Positions 23,783 to 31,905 of a stretch of 55,926 nucleotides of DNA are shown one piece after another. A model generated the notes under the pieces. The model saw only the letters and a program-made list of their open reading frames with translations, searched no databases and was not told the origin of the DNA. The first letter of the stretch is position 1; every line of letters begins with the position of its first letter. Origin of the DNA: RGIG1681 sp045650505 (GTDB taxonomy: Bacteria > Bacillota > Clostridia > Christensenellales > UBA1242); assembly GCA_045650505.1 (NCBI GenBank), contig JAZRRE010000018.1:1-55926 (forward strand). The letters run 5' to 3'. The position numbers were made by a program, and so were the translations under genes.

Positions 23783-24982
23783 TTAGTTCTTGAAATATCT
23801 CTCAAGAAGTGCTTTGAATGCTCTTCCATGTCTTGCTTCATCACGAGCCATTTCGTGAACGGTGTCATGAATTGCATCAAGGTTGAGTTTTTTAGCTTCA
23901 AGTGCAAGTTCTGTTTTGCTTGCTGTTGCTTCATTTTCAGCCATAACTCTCATTTCTAAATTTTTCTTTGTTGAATCAGTTACAACTTCACCAAGAAGTT
24001 CAGCAAATTTGCTTGCGTGTTCTGCTTCTTCAAAAGCAGCCTTTTCATAATACATACCAATTTCAGGATAACCCTCTCTAAATGCAACACGACTCATTGC
24101 AAGATACATTCCAACTTCACTGCATTCACCATTAAAGTTCATACGAAGACCTTCTTTGATTGATTCAGGAGCGTCTTTTGCAACCCCTAAAATGTGTTCA
24201 GCTGCCCAGCTCATTTCTGTTTCATTAACTTCTTTAAGAGCTGCTCCACAAAGTGGACATTTGTCTGGTGGATTCTCTCCTTCATAAACATATCCGCATA
24301 CAGGACATACATATTTCTTTTTCATATTATTTTCTCCTTTTGAAATAATTTCATTTTTTGTTTCTTTTAAATTTGATACTTCTTTATTATTTTGAAGTTC
24401 AAAATAAGAGGCATCATGCTTGCAAAGTGGACAAATGTAATCTGCTGGAAGTTCATCACCTGAATATTCATATCCACATACCGAACAAACATAAATCTTT
24501 TTGTTTGAACCTTCTGGCTTTGGCTTAATGTTTGATTGATAATAAGCATAAGTCATTGATGGCTTTTCTGTCAAAACCACATCGGCTTTAACATCTGCCA
24601 CAAACTGAATGTGAGTGCCCAAATCAATTTCTTCAACAACTTCACATGAAAGATATGAGTTTGTGAATTTTGTGATATAAGCAATTCCATTTTCAGCAAG
24701 TTCATAACCTTTAAAATCTTTAAACTTATCTGTGTTGTAACCACTTGCAAAACCAAAATGTTTGATAATTTCAAAATCAGCAGTTTCATCTAAAATTGAA
24801 ACATTAAACTTCTTTGTTTCTTGAATTTGTGCTGTTGTGAAATTTTGCTTGTTAACAGTGATTGTCACTCTGTTTGGGTTTGTTGTAACTTGACAAAGTG
24901 TGTTTGTTATACAGCCATTTTGTTTTGAAGAATTTGCAGTTAAAACATAAACGCCATAAGATATATTATATACTGCTTTCAC
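23783..24982 (-). CDS. fused flavin reductase-rubredoxin-reverse rubrerythrin
   Basis: A 399-residue protein for oxygen or peroxide detoxification in anaerobes. Residues 1-150 are a flavin reductase-like FMN domain, about 160-200 a rubredoxin (CSVCGYEY and CPLCKHD), and from Met220 a second rubredoxin-like domain (CPVCGYVY and CPLCGAA) followed by a ferritin-like di-iron domain with EVGMYLAMSR, EEAEHASKF and DEARHGRAF. The first part equals a high-molecular-weight rubredoxin, the second a reverse rubrerythrin; in relatives these are usually separate genes. AAAGGAG lies eight bases before ATG 24325 inside the gene, so the rubrerythrin may also be made alone (180 residues). The start is GTG after GGGAGG. 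Confidence 0.88.
   Translation of the reverse strand: MKAVYNISYGVYVLTANSSKQNGCITNTLCQVTTNPNRVTITVNKQNFTTAQIQETKKFNVSILDETADFEIIKHFGFASGYNTDKFKDFKGYELAENGIAYITKFTNSYLSCEVVEEIDLGTHIQFVADVKADVVLTEKPSMTYAYYQSNIKPKPEGSNKKIYVCSVCGYEYSGDELPADYICPLCKHDASYFELQNNKEVSNLKETKNEIISKGENNMKKKYVCPVCGYVYEGENPPDKCPLCGAALKEVNETEMSWAAEHILGVAKDAPESIKEGLRMNFNGECSEVGMYLAMSRVAFREGYPEIGMYYEKAAFEEAEHASKFAELLGEVVTDSTKKNLEMRVMAENEATASKTELALEAKKLNLDAIHDTVHEMARDEARHGRAFKALLERYFKN
24325..24340 (-). promoter_or_regulatory. internal ribosome site inside the rubrerythrin fusion
   Basis: The codons for SKGENNM read AAAGGAGAAAATAAT-ATG, a consensus ribosome site and start exactly at the domain border. It looks like the retained translation start of a once separate reverse rubrerythrin gene. 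Confidence 0.65.
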
Positions 24983-25060
24983 TTTTGTTTCCTCCCATAG
25001 TTTGATGTTATCAAAAAAATAATATTTTTGTCAATATGATTTAACTATATATTTTTCACA

Positions 25061-25092
25061 AAAAAAGACGGCTGTTAATTGCCGCCTTTTTT
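25061..25092 (-). terminator. terminator of the MscS gene
   Basis: AAAAAG-A-CGGC and GCCG-C-CTTTTTT with an eight-base loop, downstream of the minus-strand gene. Confidence 0.75.
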
Positions 25093-25094
25093 AA

Positions 25095-26099
25095 TTAATC
25101 TTTCTTTTCTTCAGCCTTTGCTTCTGCTTTAACTTCTTTAGCCTTTTTTGTTTTCTTGCTTGATTTTTTGCTTTTAAAAAGTTTTGTAAAATCAGCAGTT
25201 TCTAAATCAAAATGTTCTTCAACCTTTCTAGTTTTTTCAACTCTTTCTTGAAGAGGTTCTTTGTTATAAGGCATAACAACAGCGTCTGTTCTTGTTCTAA
25301 CTTCAAGTTGACTATAAGGAATTGAAATGTTGTTTCTCTTAAATTCATTATAAACATTTTCAACTACATAATAATAAACATCCCAATAATCTTCTTTGTC
25401 AACCCAGCAATTTGCAAAGAAATCAATGCTGCTTGCACCTAAAGTTTTAAGTCTGCAGAATGGTGTGTTCTTGTCATTATCAATAACCTTTCCATTGCTT
25501 TTCATAACATCAAGAATAATCTTTTTAACTGTTTCAACATCTGTTTCATAAGCCACAGAGAATGTGAAATCAACACGACGAGTTTTGTTTGCACCAGCGT
25601 TTTCAACTTCTCCGTTTACAATCGCACTGTTAGGAACTGTTACCTTTTTGTTATCTGCAGTGTTAAGTGTTGTGAAGAAGAAGTTAATATCAATAACGCC
25701 ACCACTAACACCGTTAACTGAAATCCAATCGCCTTTTTTGAACATTTTTGTTGCAACGATAATAACACCGTTTGCAAGGTTTGCAATGTTGTTTTGAAGA
25801 GCCATACCAACAGCAAGAATAAGAGCACTGAGCGCTGTAATAATGCCTGTGATTTCAATACCAATCATACTTAAGAGAATAAGAACTAAAATCAAGTAAA
25901 GCGCAATTTTAACTGCACCCATAATAAATTGTTGTGCAATCTTTTCCATTTTTGCACGGTTTAATAATTTGTTTGTAAGGTTGATTGTAACTTTAATAAT
26001 TGTGATACCTGCAAAAAGCACAATAAAGAACAAAACAATCCCCCAAACATTTGTCTTAAAAAAGTCGACAATAGTTTGCCAAATACCTTTCCAATCCAT
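25095..26099 (-). CDS. small-conductance mechanosensitive channel (MscS family)
   Basis: A 334-residue channel that would open under membrane tension to release solutes. Three membrane helices span about residues 15-120; the pore helix region is GIITALSALILAVGMALQNNIANLANGVIIV, followed by the beta domain signature KMFKKGDWISVNGVSGGVIDI and VTVPNSAIVNGEVENAGA. The last 60 residues are a Lys/Glu-rich tail beyond the usual MscS end. The ribosome site is AAAGGAGA. It is transcribed alone. Confidence 0.9.
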   Translation of the reverse strand: MDWKGIWQTIVDFFKTNVWGIVLFFIVLFAGITIIKVTINLTNKLLNRAKMEKIAQQFIMGAVKIALYLILVLILLSMIGIEITGIITALSALILAVGMALQNNIANLANGVIIVATKMFKKGDWISVNGVSGGVIDINFFFTTLNTADNKKVTVPNSAIVNGEVENAGANKTRRVDFTFSVAYETDVETVKKIILDVMKSNGKVIDNDKNTPFCRLKTLGASSIDFFANCWVDKEDYWDVYYYVVENVYNEFKRNNISIPYSQLEVRTRTDAVVMPYNKEPLQERVEKTRKVEEHFDLETADFTKLFKSKKSSKKTKKAKEVKAEAKAEEKKD

Positions 26100-26177
26100 A
26101 AAATTTCTCCTTTTGTTTTTTTGATAAATTCATTATAACAAAGCACTATAAAAATTTAAAGTATTATTCAAAATTTT

Positions 26178-26206
26178 TTTACAAAAAATTATAAATATGT
26201 TAATAT
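26178..26206 (+). promoter_or_regulatory. promoter of the Nudix gene
   Basis: TTTACA, 17 bases, then TGT-TAATAT; the RNA would begin near 26213, close to the AGGAGA ribosome site. Confidence 0.6.
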
Positions 26207-26228
26207 GATTCCACAGGAGATTATTTTT

Positions 26229-26639
26229 ATGGAAACAAAAAAAGCCGGTTGCATTGTTGTTAACACCGAAACAAAAAAAGTTGCAATTATTTTTAGAGAT
26301 TATCTTGAAGACTACTCTTTTCCTAAAGGTCACCTTGAAGAAGGTGAAACACTTGAAGAATGTGCCATTCGTGAAACAGCTGAAGAAATCAAAAGAGATT
26401 GCAAGATTTTGACAAATGTTCCTGTTTATATCGACAGATACACCACCCCAAGAGGTGAACAATGTGCATGCTATATGTATCTTGCTGTTGACACCGGTGC
26501 AAGCGATAACGATTCAACCGACACTCACGACACCTATTGGCTTGACATAAACGAAGTTGAAGACAAACTCTCTTATGAAAGTTTAAAGAAGAATTGGCGT
26601 GCATTTTTGCCTTATATTGAAAACTTATTCAATAATTAA
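26229..26639 (+). CDS. Nudix hydrolase
   Basis: A 136-residue pyrophosphohydrolase starting METKKAGCIVVNTETKK after CAGGAGA (an upstream in-frame start lacks a site). The Nudix box GHLEEGETLEECAIRETAEE matches Gx5Ex7REUxEE, but the Gly near its end is Lys (EEIKRD), a mild deviation. A likely substrate is a nucleoside polyphosphate such as diadenosine tetraphosphate or an oxidised nucleotide; not determinable. The open KVAIIFRDYLEDYSFPKGH segment fits the family. Confidence 0.85.
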   Translation: METKKAGCIVVNTETKKVAIIFRDYLEDYSFPKGHLEEGETLEECAIRETAEEIKRDCKILTNVPVYIDRYTTPRGEQCACYMYLAVDTGASDNDSTDTHDTYWLDINEVEDKLSYESLKKNWRAFLPYIENLFNN

Positions 26640-26649
26640 AACACAAAAA

Positions 26650-26678
26650 AACACTTGGAATTTTCCAAGTGTTTTTTT
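26650..26678. terminator. terminator, AACACTTGGAA family copy 2
   Basis: AACACTTGGAA-TT-TTCCAAGTGTT with A and T tracts, between convergent genes. Confidence 0.9.
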
Positions 26679-26679
26679 G

Positions 26680-27342
26680 CTATTTATTTCTATAAAGCGG
26701 ACCACCACAATGCTCACATTTTGCATTACCAATATCATTTTCAAGTCCACAATATTTACAAGTGATTGTTTTATCTTCTTCTTTAACTATAACTTGTTCA
26801 ATTTTTTCTGTAACAGTTTGAACACTTTCTTCCACTTCAACCTTTGCATTTTTGCTAACAATTAAAAGCACGCCAACTATTAAAAATACAACACCTGCAA
26901 AGATTGGAACAATTGTCATTGGAATAAGCGAGAAATTTGAACTCATTGTTTCTGGTTTAAATGTTAACAATTTGCCTGAATTATCATAAATTTCAATTTT
27001 GATAATTTCATTAAACAAACTTACATCTTCATTAAATAATTCAACAGCAAAAGCATACTCATTTTCATGTATATCACTATCTTCACTATCAAAATAAATA
27101 TCAAAGGTTTTAGTATCTGTTCCCTTAATTTTAATTTTCACTTTTCCTGTGTTTATGTCAAGTTTATCTTTTGTGTCAATTTCAAATTCATAAGACACTT
27201 TTGCAAAATCAAAATCTTCGCTGTATTCAAATGTTCTTTTTCTCAATAATTTTGGAATAAATATACCTGTAAAAATCAAACATAAACCAACAACAAGACA
27301 AATTATCATTCCAACTTTTGAACTCATTTTTCTTTTGTTCAT
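26680..27342 (-). CDS. two-helix membrane protein with C-terminal zinc ribbon
   Basis: A 220-residue protein. A helix at about 11-30 and another at about 140-165 flank an exported domain of about 110 residues (DFDFAKVSYEFEIDTKDK onwards, acidic, beta-rich). The cytosolic end is CKYCGLENDIGNAKCEHCGG, a four-cysteine zinc ribbon. The ribosome site is AGGGGTG. It lies 11 bases downstream of the lipoprotein gene, so they form an operon and may act together at the cell surface. Function unknown. Confidence 0.7.
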   Translation of the reverse strand: MNKRKMSSKVGMIICLVVGLCLIFTGIFIPKLLRKRTFEYSEDFDFAKVSYEFEIDTKDKLDINTGKVKIKIKGTDTKTFDIYFDSEDSDIHENEYAFAVELFNEDVSLFNEIIKIEIYDNSGKLLTFKPETMSSNFSLIPMTIVPIFAGVVFLIVGVLLIVSKNAKVEVEESVQTVTEKIEQVIVKEEDKTITCKYCGLENDIGNAKCEHCGGPLYRNK

Positions 27343-27353
27343 AATTTCACCCC

Positions 27354-28283
27354 TTATGCTTCTGGTTCAATAATTTCCCAAAAATATGTGATTTCTGTTC
27401 TGTCAGCATTATATTCAAAATCAATGCCTTCCACTCTATAAATATCAAAAAATTCATAGTTCAATTTTTTATCTGCTTTAAGTTTGATTACAAAACTATA
27501 CTCTCCAACTTCAGTTGCTGAAAGTTCACCAGATACTTCAAAAAATTCATTAAATGGAATAAATTGTTCTCTACTTAAATCAAAGGTAATTGTGTGTTCA
27601 ACACCTTCTTCATACTCAAATAAAAGTGATTCTGGATTTGAAGCATACATTGTTGCTTTGTTAATATTCCATTCAAAAGAAACTTCTTCTCTGTCATTAT
27701 CTTCAAAATTTTCCCAAATGTGGTTTAAATCAGGAACAATTCTAAATTCATAAGAACCAGCATCAGCCGCTGAAATCACAGAACCTTCAACTAAAACCAT
27801 TGAAGTTTCATCAAAAGTAACTTCAGGAGTTCGTTCAATCTTGATATCAGCAATAGTATCTTCCATAAACACAATAATTTGGTCACGTTCCATAACAGGT
27901 TTTGCAATCTTTTTTGGATAAATTTCAACATTTATTTTTGCAGTTTTTTCAGCATATTTGAAAGTAATTTCATAACTTCCAACATTTGGTGTATTTTCAA
28001 CACTAGATAAATCAATAACATAATCACTAATTTCTTTTGTTGTATCATTATCAAAACTTGCTGTTACTTTAAAATCTTCTTTTTCAAACTCAATTTCTGT
28101 GCCATACTCAAATCTTAAAGTGTTGGTATCTGCAACATAGTCAACACCTTCAACTGAAGCAAGTTCAATCGAAATTGAAGCAACATTAACAGGAACATCT
28201 TCATCTTTGCAGGAAGCAAACAAAACAGTGCAAGGAATCACCAACAACATAAACACTAAAACTTTAAGCCATTTCTTTTTCAT
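27354..28283 (-). CDS. lipoprotein with Ig-like beta repeats, unknown function
   Basis: A 309-residue protein with a basic N-terminus, a hydrophobic segment and a lipobox-like LFASC (Cys near residue 25), so it is probably a surface lipoprotein. The rest is acidic and beta-rich, with two or three repeat-like modules (NVGSYEITFKYAEKTAKI, DAGSYEFRIVPD and EVGEYSFVIKLK each end a module), as in bacterial Ig-like or MBG-type repeats. The ribosome site is ATGGAGA. It is the first gene of a pair with the zinc-ribbon membrane protein. Confidence 0.75.
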   Translation of the reverse strand: MKKKWLKVLVFMLLVIPCTVLFASCKDEDVPVNVASISIELASVEGVDYVADTNTLRFEYGTEIEFEKEDFKVTASFDNDTTKEISDYVIDLSSVENTPNVGSYEITFKYAEKTAKINVEIYPKKIAKPVMERDQIIVFMEDTIADIKIERTPEVTFDETSMVLVEGSVISAADAGSYEFRIVPDLNHIWENFEDNDREEVSFEWNINKATMYASNPESLLFEYEEGVEHTITFDLSREQFIPFNEFFEVSGELSATEVGEYSFVIKLKADKKLNYEFFDIYRVEGIDFEYNADRTEITYFWEIIEPEA

Positions 28284-28390
28284 AATTTTTCTCCATATTG
28301 AGAGTCTATTCTAAAATAATATTATCACAAAAAAACTCATCTCACCAAACATTTTAAATAAAAATTTTATTCCACACAAAAACTTAAACA

Positions 28391-28421
28391 AAAAAGACCA
28401 GCAATCTTTGCCAGTCTTTTT
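28391..28421 (-). terminator. terminator of the ABC transporter gene
   Basis: AAAAAGAC and GTCTTTTT with a weakly paired centre (CAGCAA/TTTGCCA), downstream of the minus-strand gene. Confidence 0.7.
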
Positions 28422-28447
28422 ATTATATGCTTAAATGTTAACTTCTA

Positions 28448-31369
28448 TTAGTTTGCACGAAGTGCAACCACAGGGTCTTTTTTAGCAGCAACTCTTGCTG
28501 GAAGAAGACCAGCAATAAGAGTGAGAATCACACTAATAGCCACTAAAATCAATGCCCCACCAATTGGAAGTTTTGCAAGCCCTGCAATTCCTGTGAAATG
28601 CTTTAAAACTAAATTAATTGGAATTGTGAAAAGGAATGCCACACCAATACCAAATGCACCACTTGCAAAGCCAATAATGAAACTTTCAGCAGTGAACACA
28701 CGTTTAACATCTTTCTTTGATGCACCAATACTACGAAGTACACCAATTTCTTTTGTTCTCTCAATAACAGAAATGTAAGTGATGATTCCAATCATAATTG
28801 AACTAACAATAAGTGAAACGCTAACAAATGCAATCAAGACATAAGTGATTGCATCAATGATTCCTGAAACAGTGCTCATAATCATTCCAGCATAGTCAGT
28901 GTATGAAATTTCATCACCTTGTTCTGCTTGTTCGTTATACTTTTCAATAAACTCTTGAATTTTTGCTTTTGACTCAAATTCATTAACATAAATATTGATT
29001 GTTTCAGGTGTGAGTTTATCAATTTCTTTATAGGTTTTTTCACCACTAACTTTTCCAACTGCGGCACTTGCATTATGATAATCAATCATTGAATCAGTAA
29101 GGTCATTTCTATAAACAATGCCTGATTTAAGTGAACCTGTTTTTGCCTCTTCATTAAGACGAACAATACCGACAATTTTAATAGAGTTAACACTGTTATT
29201 AAGTGCTTCTTTATAATAATTTAAATATTTTTGATAATCTAAAAGAATGAGTTGTGCATTTTGCATTTTTTCTGGGTCACCACTTTGCAAATCTTCACTT
29301 GCTTTTTGAAGTTGGTCATTTGTAGGTTTTAAAGTTCTAAAATCAAACCACTTTGTGTTATCAGTTGTATCTTGAACCCAATAATCTCTTTCTTCTAAAA
29401 TCTTGTATTCAATTTTATCAACAATTTTGTCGTAGTCAATTTTTGCATTATAATCAGTCTTTTTAACTTTAGACTCTAAAAGAGCATCCATTTGCTCGTC
29501 ACTCATAATGCCAAGTGCATATAAGATATATTCATCAAGTTCATTGTTTTTATCAAGCACCAAAAGTGCTTCATTTTTGCTTTCAGCAAACTTTCCTGAT
29601 AAAAGTGTATATTGACTTTCAATAAGAGTGTCATTATCAATCATTTCATTGAAAATACCCATACTGCTCATCGCATTAGATGCTTCGCTTGTTCCAGATT
29701 CTCCACCTGAAAGTGCATCACCAAAACCAATAAGAGTAAATGAAAGTCTTATAACATCTGCATATTTAAGGTCATCTTCACCATTTGTTTGAAGATTTTG
29801 TTTAAGTTGAACAAGTCTTTCTTCATCTGGATATTGGTCAATAAATGAATAATCAACTTCAACACCATCAATAACTTCAATGTGATAATTTCCGTTGCCA
29901 TTAGGTGTCACTTCTGTGTGAGTTTTATCTTCAAAATAGAACATTGCATATTTCACAATCATATTCATAAGAGCGTTGCTGTTTGGGTCAACTGCAAGCC
30001 CTGAAATTTCGCTTCCATTTGCAACTTCAGCATTTTTGTAAAACTCTAAATCCATTTTATAAGTATATTGAATTGCATTGACATAATCTTTGATTTCATC
30101 ATAGTTATCTTCAATATGTGCTTTGAACTTTTTAAGGTTGTTAGACCTTAAATTGTCACCAAGACTTCCCATAATGCTTGAAATGCTGTCTTTGTCGTAA
30201 ACAGCATCTTTGTTATGGTCAATTTCTTTTCCAAGTTCATCATCTAAAAACATTTGCATCATAACTGATGTGAAATCAATGCTCTTTGCCTGAATTGTGA
30301 TTGGAAAGTTTGAAAGCGAGTCTTCTTGCATTTTGTTAACATAAGTTGAGAACCCACTAGAAATTGAAAGAATAAGTGCAATACCGATAATACCAATCGA
30401 ACCTGCAAACGCAACAAGGAATGTTCTTGCCTTTTTTGTGAGAAGGTTTTTAAAACTTAAAGAAAGTGCTGTGAAGAAAGACATTCTCTTTTTCTTGCTC
30501 TTTTTAAGAGGCTCCATATTGCCAGCAAGTGATTTCTTTTTGCTCTTTTTTGTTTCAACATTTTCAAGTTCTGCTTCTTGAATTGTTGTTTCTTCAACTT
30601 TTTCATGATTTTTCTTTTCAGCTTTTTCATCAGCCTCAATTTCATGAGCAAGTCTTGTATCTGCCATTGCTTCTTTTTTAGCATCTTTTTCTGTGAACGG
30701 ATTGCTATCTGCCATAAGTTCACCATCTAAAAGCCTAACAATTCTTGTTGAATATTCTTCTGCAAGCTCTGGATTATGAGTAACCATAACAATAAGCCTA
30801 TCTTTTGAAATCTCTTTCAAAATTTCCATAATTTGAACACTTGAACCTGTGTCAAGCGCACCGGTTGGCTCATCGGCTAAAATAATTTCAGGGTCGTTAA
30901 CAAGCGCACGAGCAATCGCAACTCTTTGCATTTGTCCACCAGAAAGTTGATTTGGTTTATTTTTAAGTTTGTCACCAAGACCCACTCTTTCAAGCACTGC
31001 AGTTGCTCTTTGTTTTCTCTCTTCTTTTGAAACACCTGAAAGAGTTAAGGCAAGTTCAACATTTTCAAGTACTGTTTGATGAGGAATCAAATTGTAACTT
31101 TGAAAAACAAAACCAACCGAATGGTTGCGATAAGTGTCCCACTCTTTGTCTTTGAACTCTTTTGTTGAAGTGCCATTAATCACAATATCACCATCAGTGT
31201 AACGGTCAAGTCCACCAACAATATTTAAGAGTGTTGTCTTTCCGCAACCTGATGGGCCAAGAATTGAAACAAATTCAGATTTTCTAAATTCAACAGAAAC
31301 ACCTTTCAAAGCTTCAACTTTAAGGTCACCCATATCATAAACTTTCGTAATATTATCTAACTTAAGCAT
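28448..31369 (-). CDS. MacB-type ABC transporter, ATPase fused to FtsX-like permease
   Basis: A 973-residue protein. The ATPase occupies about 1-225: Walker A GPSGCGKTT (38-46), signature LSGGQMQRVAIARA and Walker B IILADEPTGALD. A charged linker follows (to about 310), then a membrane helix, an extracellular region of about 500 residues, and three C-terminal helices with the FtsX/MacB pattern VIERTKEIGVLRSIGASKKDVKRVF. MacB-like proteins use ATP hydrolysis for mechanotransmission in export of peptides or lipoproteins. In Bacillota similar fusions act in peptide antibiotic resistance; that is only a possibility here. No separate permease or response regulator is next to it. The ribosome site is AGGAG. 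Confidence 0.9.
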   Translation of the reverse strand: MLKLDNITKVYDMGDLKVEALKGVSVEFRKSEFVSILGPSGCGKTTLLNIVGGLDRYTDGDIVINGTSTKEFKDKEWDTYRNHSVGFVFQSYNLIPHQTVLENVELALTLSGVSKEERKQRATAVLERVGLGDKLKNKPNQLSGGQMQRVAIARALVNDPEIILADEPTGALDTGSSVQIMEILKEISKDRLIVMVTHNPELAEEYSTRIVRLLDGELMADSNPFTEKDAKKEAMADTRLAHEIEADEKAEKKNHEKVEETTIQEAELENVETKKSKKKSLAGNMEPLKKSKKKRMSFFTALSLSFKNLLTKKARTFLVAFAGSIGIIGIALILSISSGFSTYVNKMQEDSLSNFPITIQAKSIDFTSVMMQMFLDDELGKEIDHNKDAVYDKDSISSIMGSLGDNLRSNNLKKFKAHIEDNYDEIKDYVNAIQYTYKMDLEFYKNAEVANGSEISGLAVDPNSNALMNMIVKYAMFYFEDKTHTEVTPNGNGNYHIEVIDGVEVDYSFIDQYPDEERLVQLKQNLQTNGEDDLKYADVIRLSFTLIGFGDALSGGESGTSEASNAMSSMGIFNEMIDNDTLIESQYTLLSGKFAESKNEALLVLDKNNELDEYILYALGIMSDEQMDALLESKVKKTDYNAKIDYDKIVDKIEYKILEERDYWVQDTTDNTKWFDFRTLKPTNDQLQKASEDLQSGDPEKMQNAQLILLDYQKYLNYYKEALNNSVNSIKIVGIVRLNEEAKTGSLKSGIVYRNDLTDSMIDYHNASAAVGKVSGEKTYKEIDKLTPETINIYVNEFESKAKIQEFIEKYNEQAEQGDEISYTDYAGMIMSTVSGIIDAITYVLIAFVSVSLIVSSIMIGIITYISVIERTKEIGVLRSIGASKKDVKRVFTAESFIIGFASGAFGIGVAFLFTIPINLVLKHFTGIAGLAKLPIGGALILVAISVILTLIAGLLPARVAAKKDPVVALRAN

Positions 31370-31435
31370 AAATACTCCTATTCAAACCACCACTTAACCA
31401 AAAAAGGCTAAATTACGATTAAATTTTATAATATT

Positions 31436-31463
31436 ATTATATTAAAAATATAATGGCTGTCAA
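31436..31463 (-). promoter_or_regulatory. promoter of the ABC transporter gene
   Basis: TTGACA and TATAAT are spaced 16 bases apart on the minus strand, giving a leader of about 60 bases before ATG 31369. Confidence 0.65.
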
Positions 31464-31765
31464 CAAAACAAATATTAAAAGAATCACAACCTCTTAAAAA
31501 TGATACAATATTAAACCTTTGTTTCAGGTAGTAATCTAATTTATAGCAAACCTACTTTTTATAAATAAATTTCAAGACACGAAACCCGCTTCAAACACAA
31601 GATATATGGTCAGTAATAGTAAAACTTTTTTAACAAAAAATAAAAGTTATTAACAAATGGTTTGCATATTATATCTATTTTGTATTTCAAACATTGATAT
31701 TATCAAATGTTCAAGTAAATATCCTTGTTTTTTAAAAAATTTTATTTTTTGTATATTTTAACCAA
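31464..31765. other. intergenic stretch with nothing recognised
   Basis: About 300 AT-rich bases between the ABC promoter and the NrdR boxes hold no open frame with a ribosome site, no strong hairpin and no recognised riboswitch. Confidence 0.5.
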
Positions 31766-31769
31766 AAAT

Positions 31770-31816
31770 ACAACATTTTGTTGTTGTCACTTTGACAAAA
31801 ACACAATATATTGTAT
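31770..31816 (+). promoter_or_regulatory. pair of NrdR boxes upstream of nrdD
   Basis: ACAACATTTTGTTGT (31770-31784) and ACACAATATATTGTAT (31801-31816) are palindromic and their centres lie about 31.5 bp apart, three helical turns, which is the known arrangement of NrdR operators. The second box is close to the published consensus with an ATATAT core. It lies between the -35 and -10 boxes, so repression of nrdDG when dATP is high is expected. Confidence 0.75.
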
Positions 31817-31819
31817 TAT
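31792..31819 (+). promoter_or_regulatory. nrdD promoter
   Basis: TTGACA (31792-31797) and TATTAT (31814-31819) are spaced 16 bases apart; the downstream NrdR box fills the spacer. Confidence 0.65.
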
Positions 31820-31905
31820 TTAAATCGATATGATACAATTCCGTATTTTGATTTGAAAGCATAGCAAAAATCAAATTTGGAGATAAATTAAAGGAGAATA
31901 GGGTT

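Noticed and set aside
23783..24325. Separate rubrerythrin gene listed on its own
   Set aside because: The reading frame is continuous with the upstream rubredoxin part and no stop separates them, so it is annotated as one gene with an internal start noted.
30457..30726. Lys-rich 89-codon frame inside the ABC transporter
   Set aside because: It is an alternate frame of the charged linker of the transporter and has no ribosome site.
31464..31765. Riboswitch upstream of nrdD
   Set aside because: No conserved riboswitch core or strong helix was found; the control elements seen are NrdR boxes.
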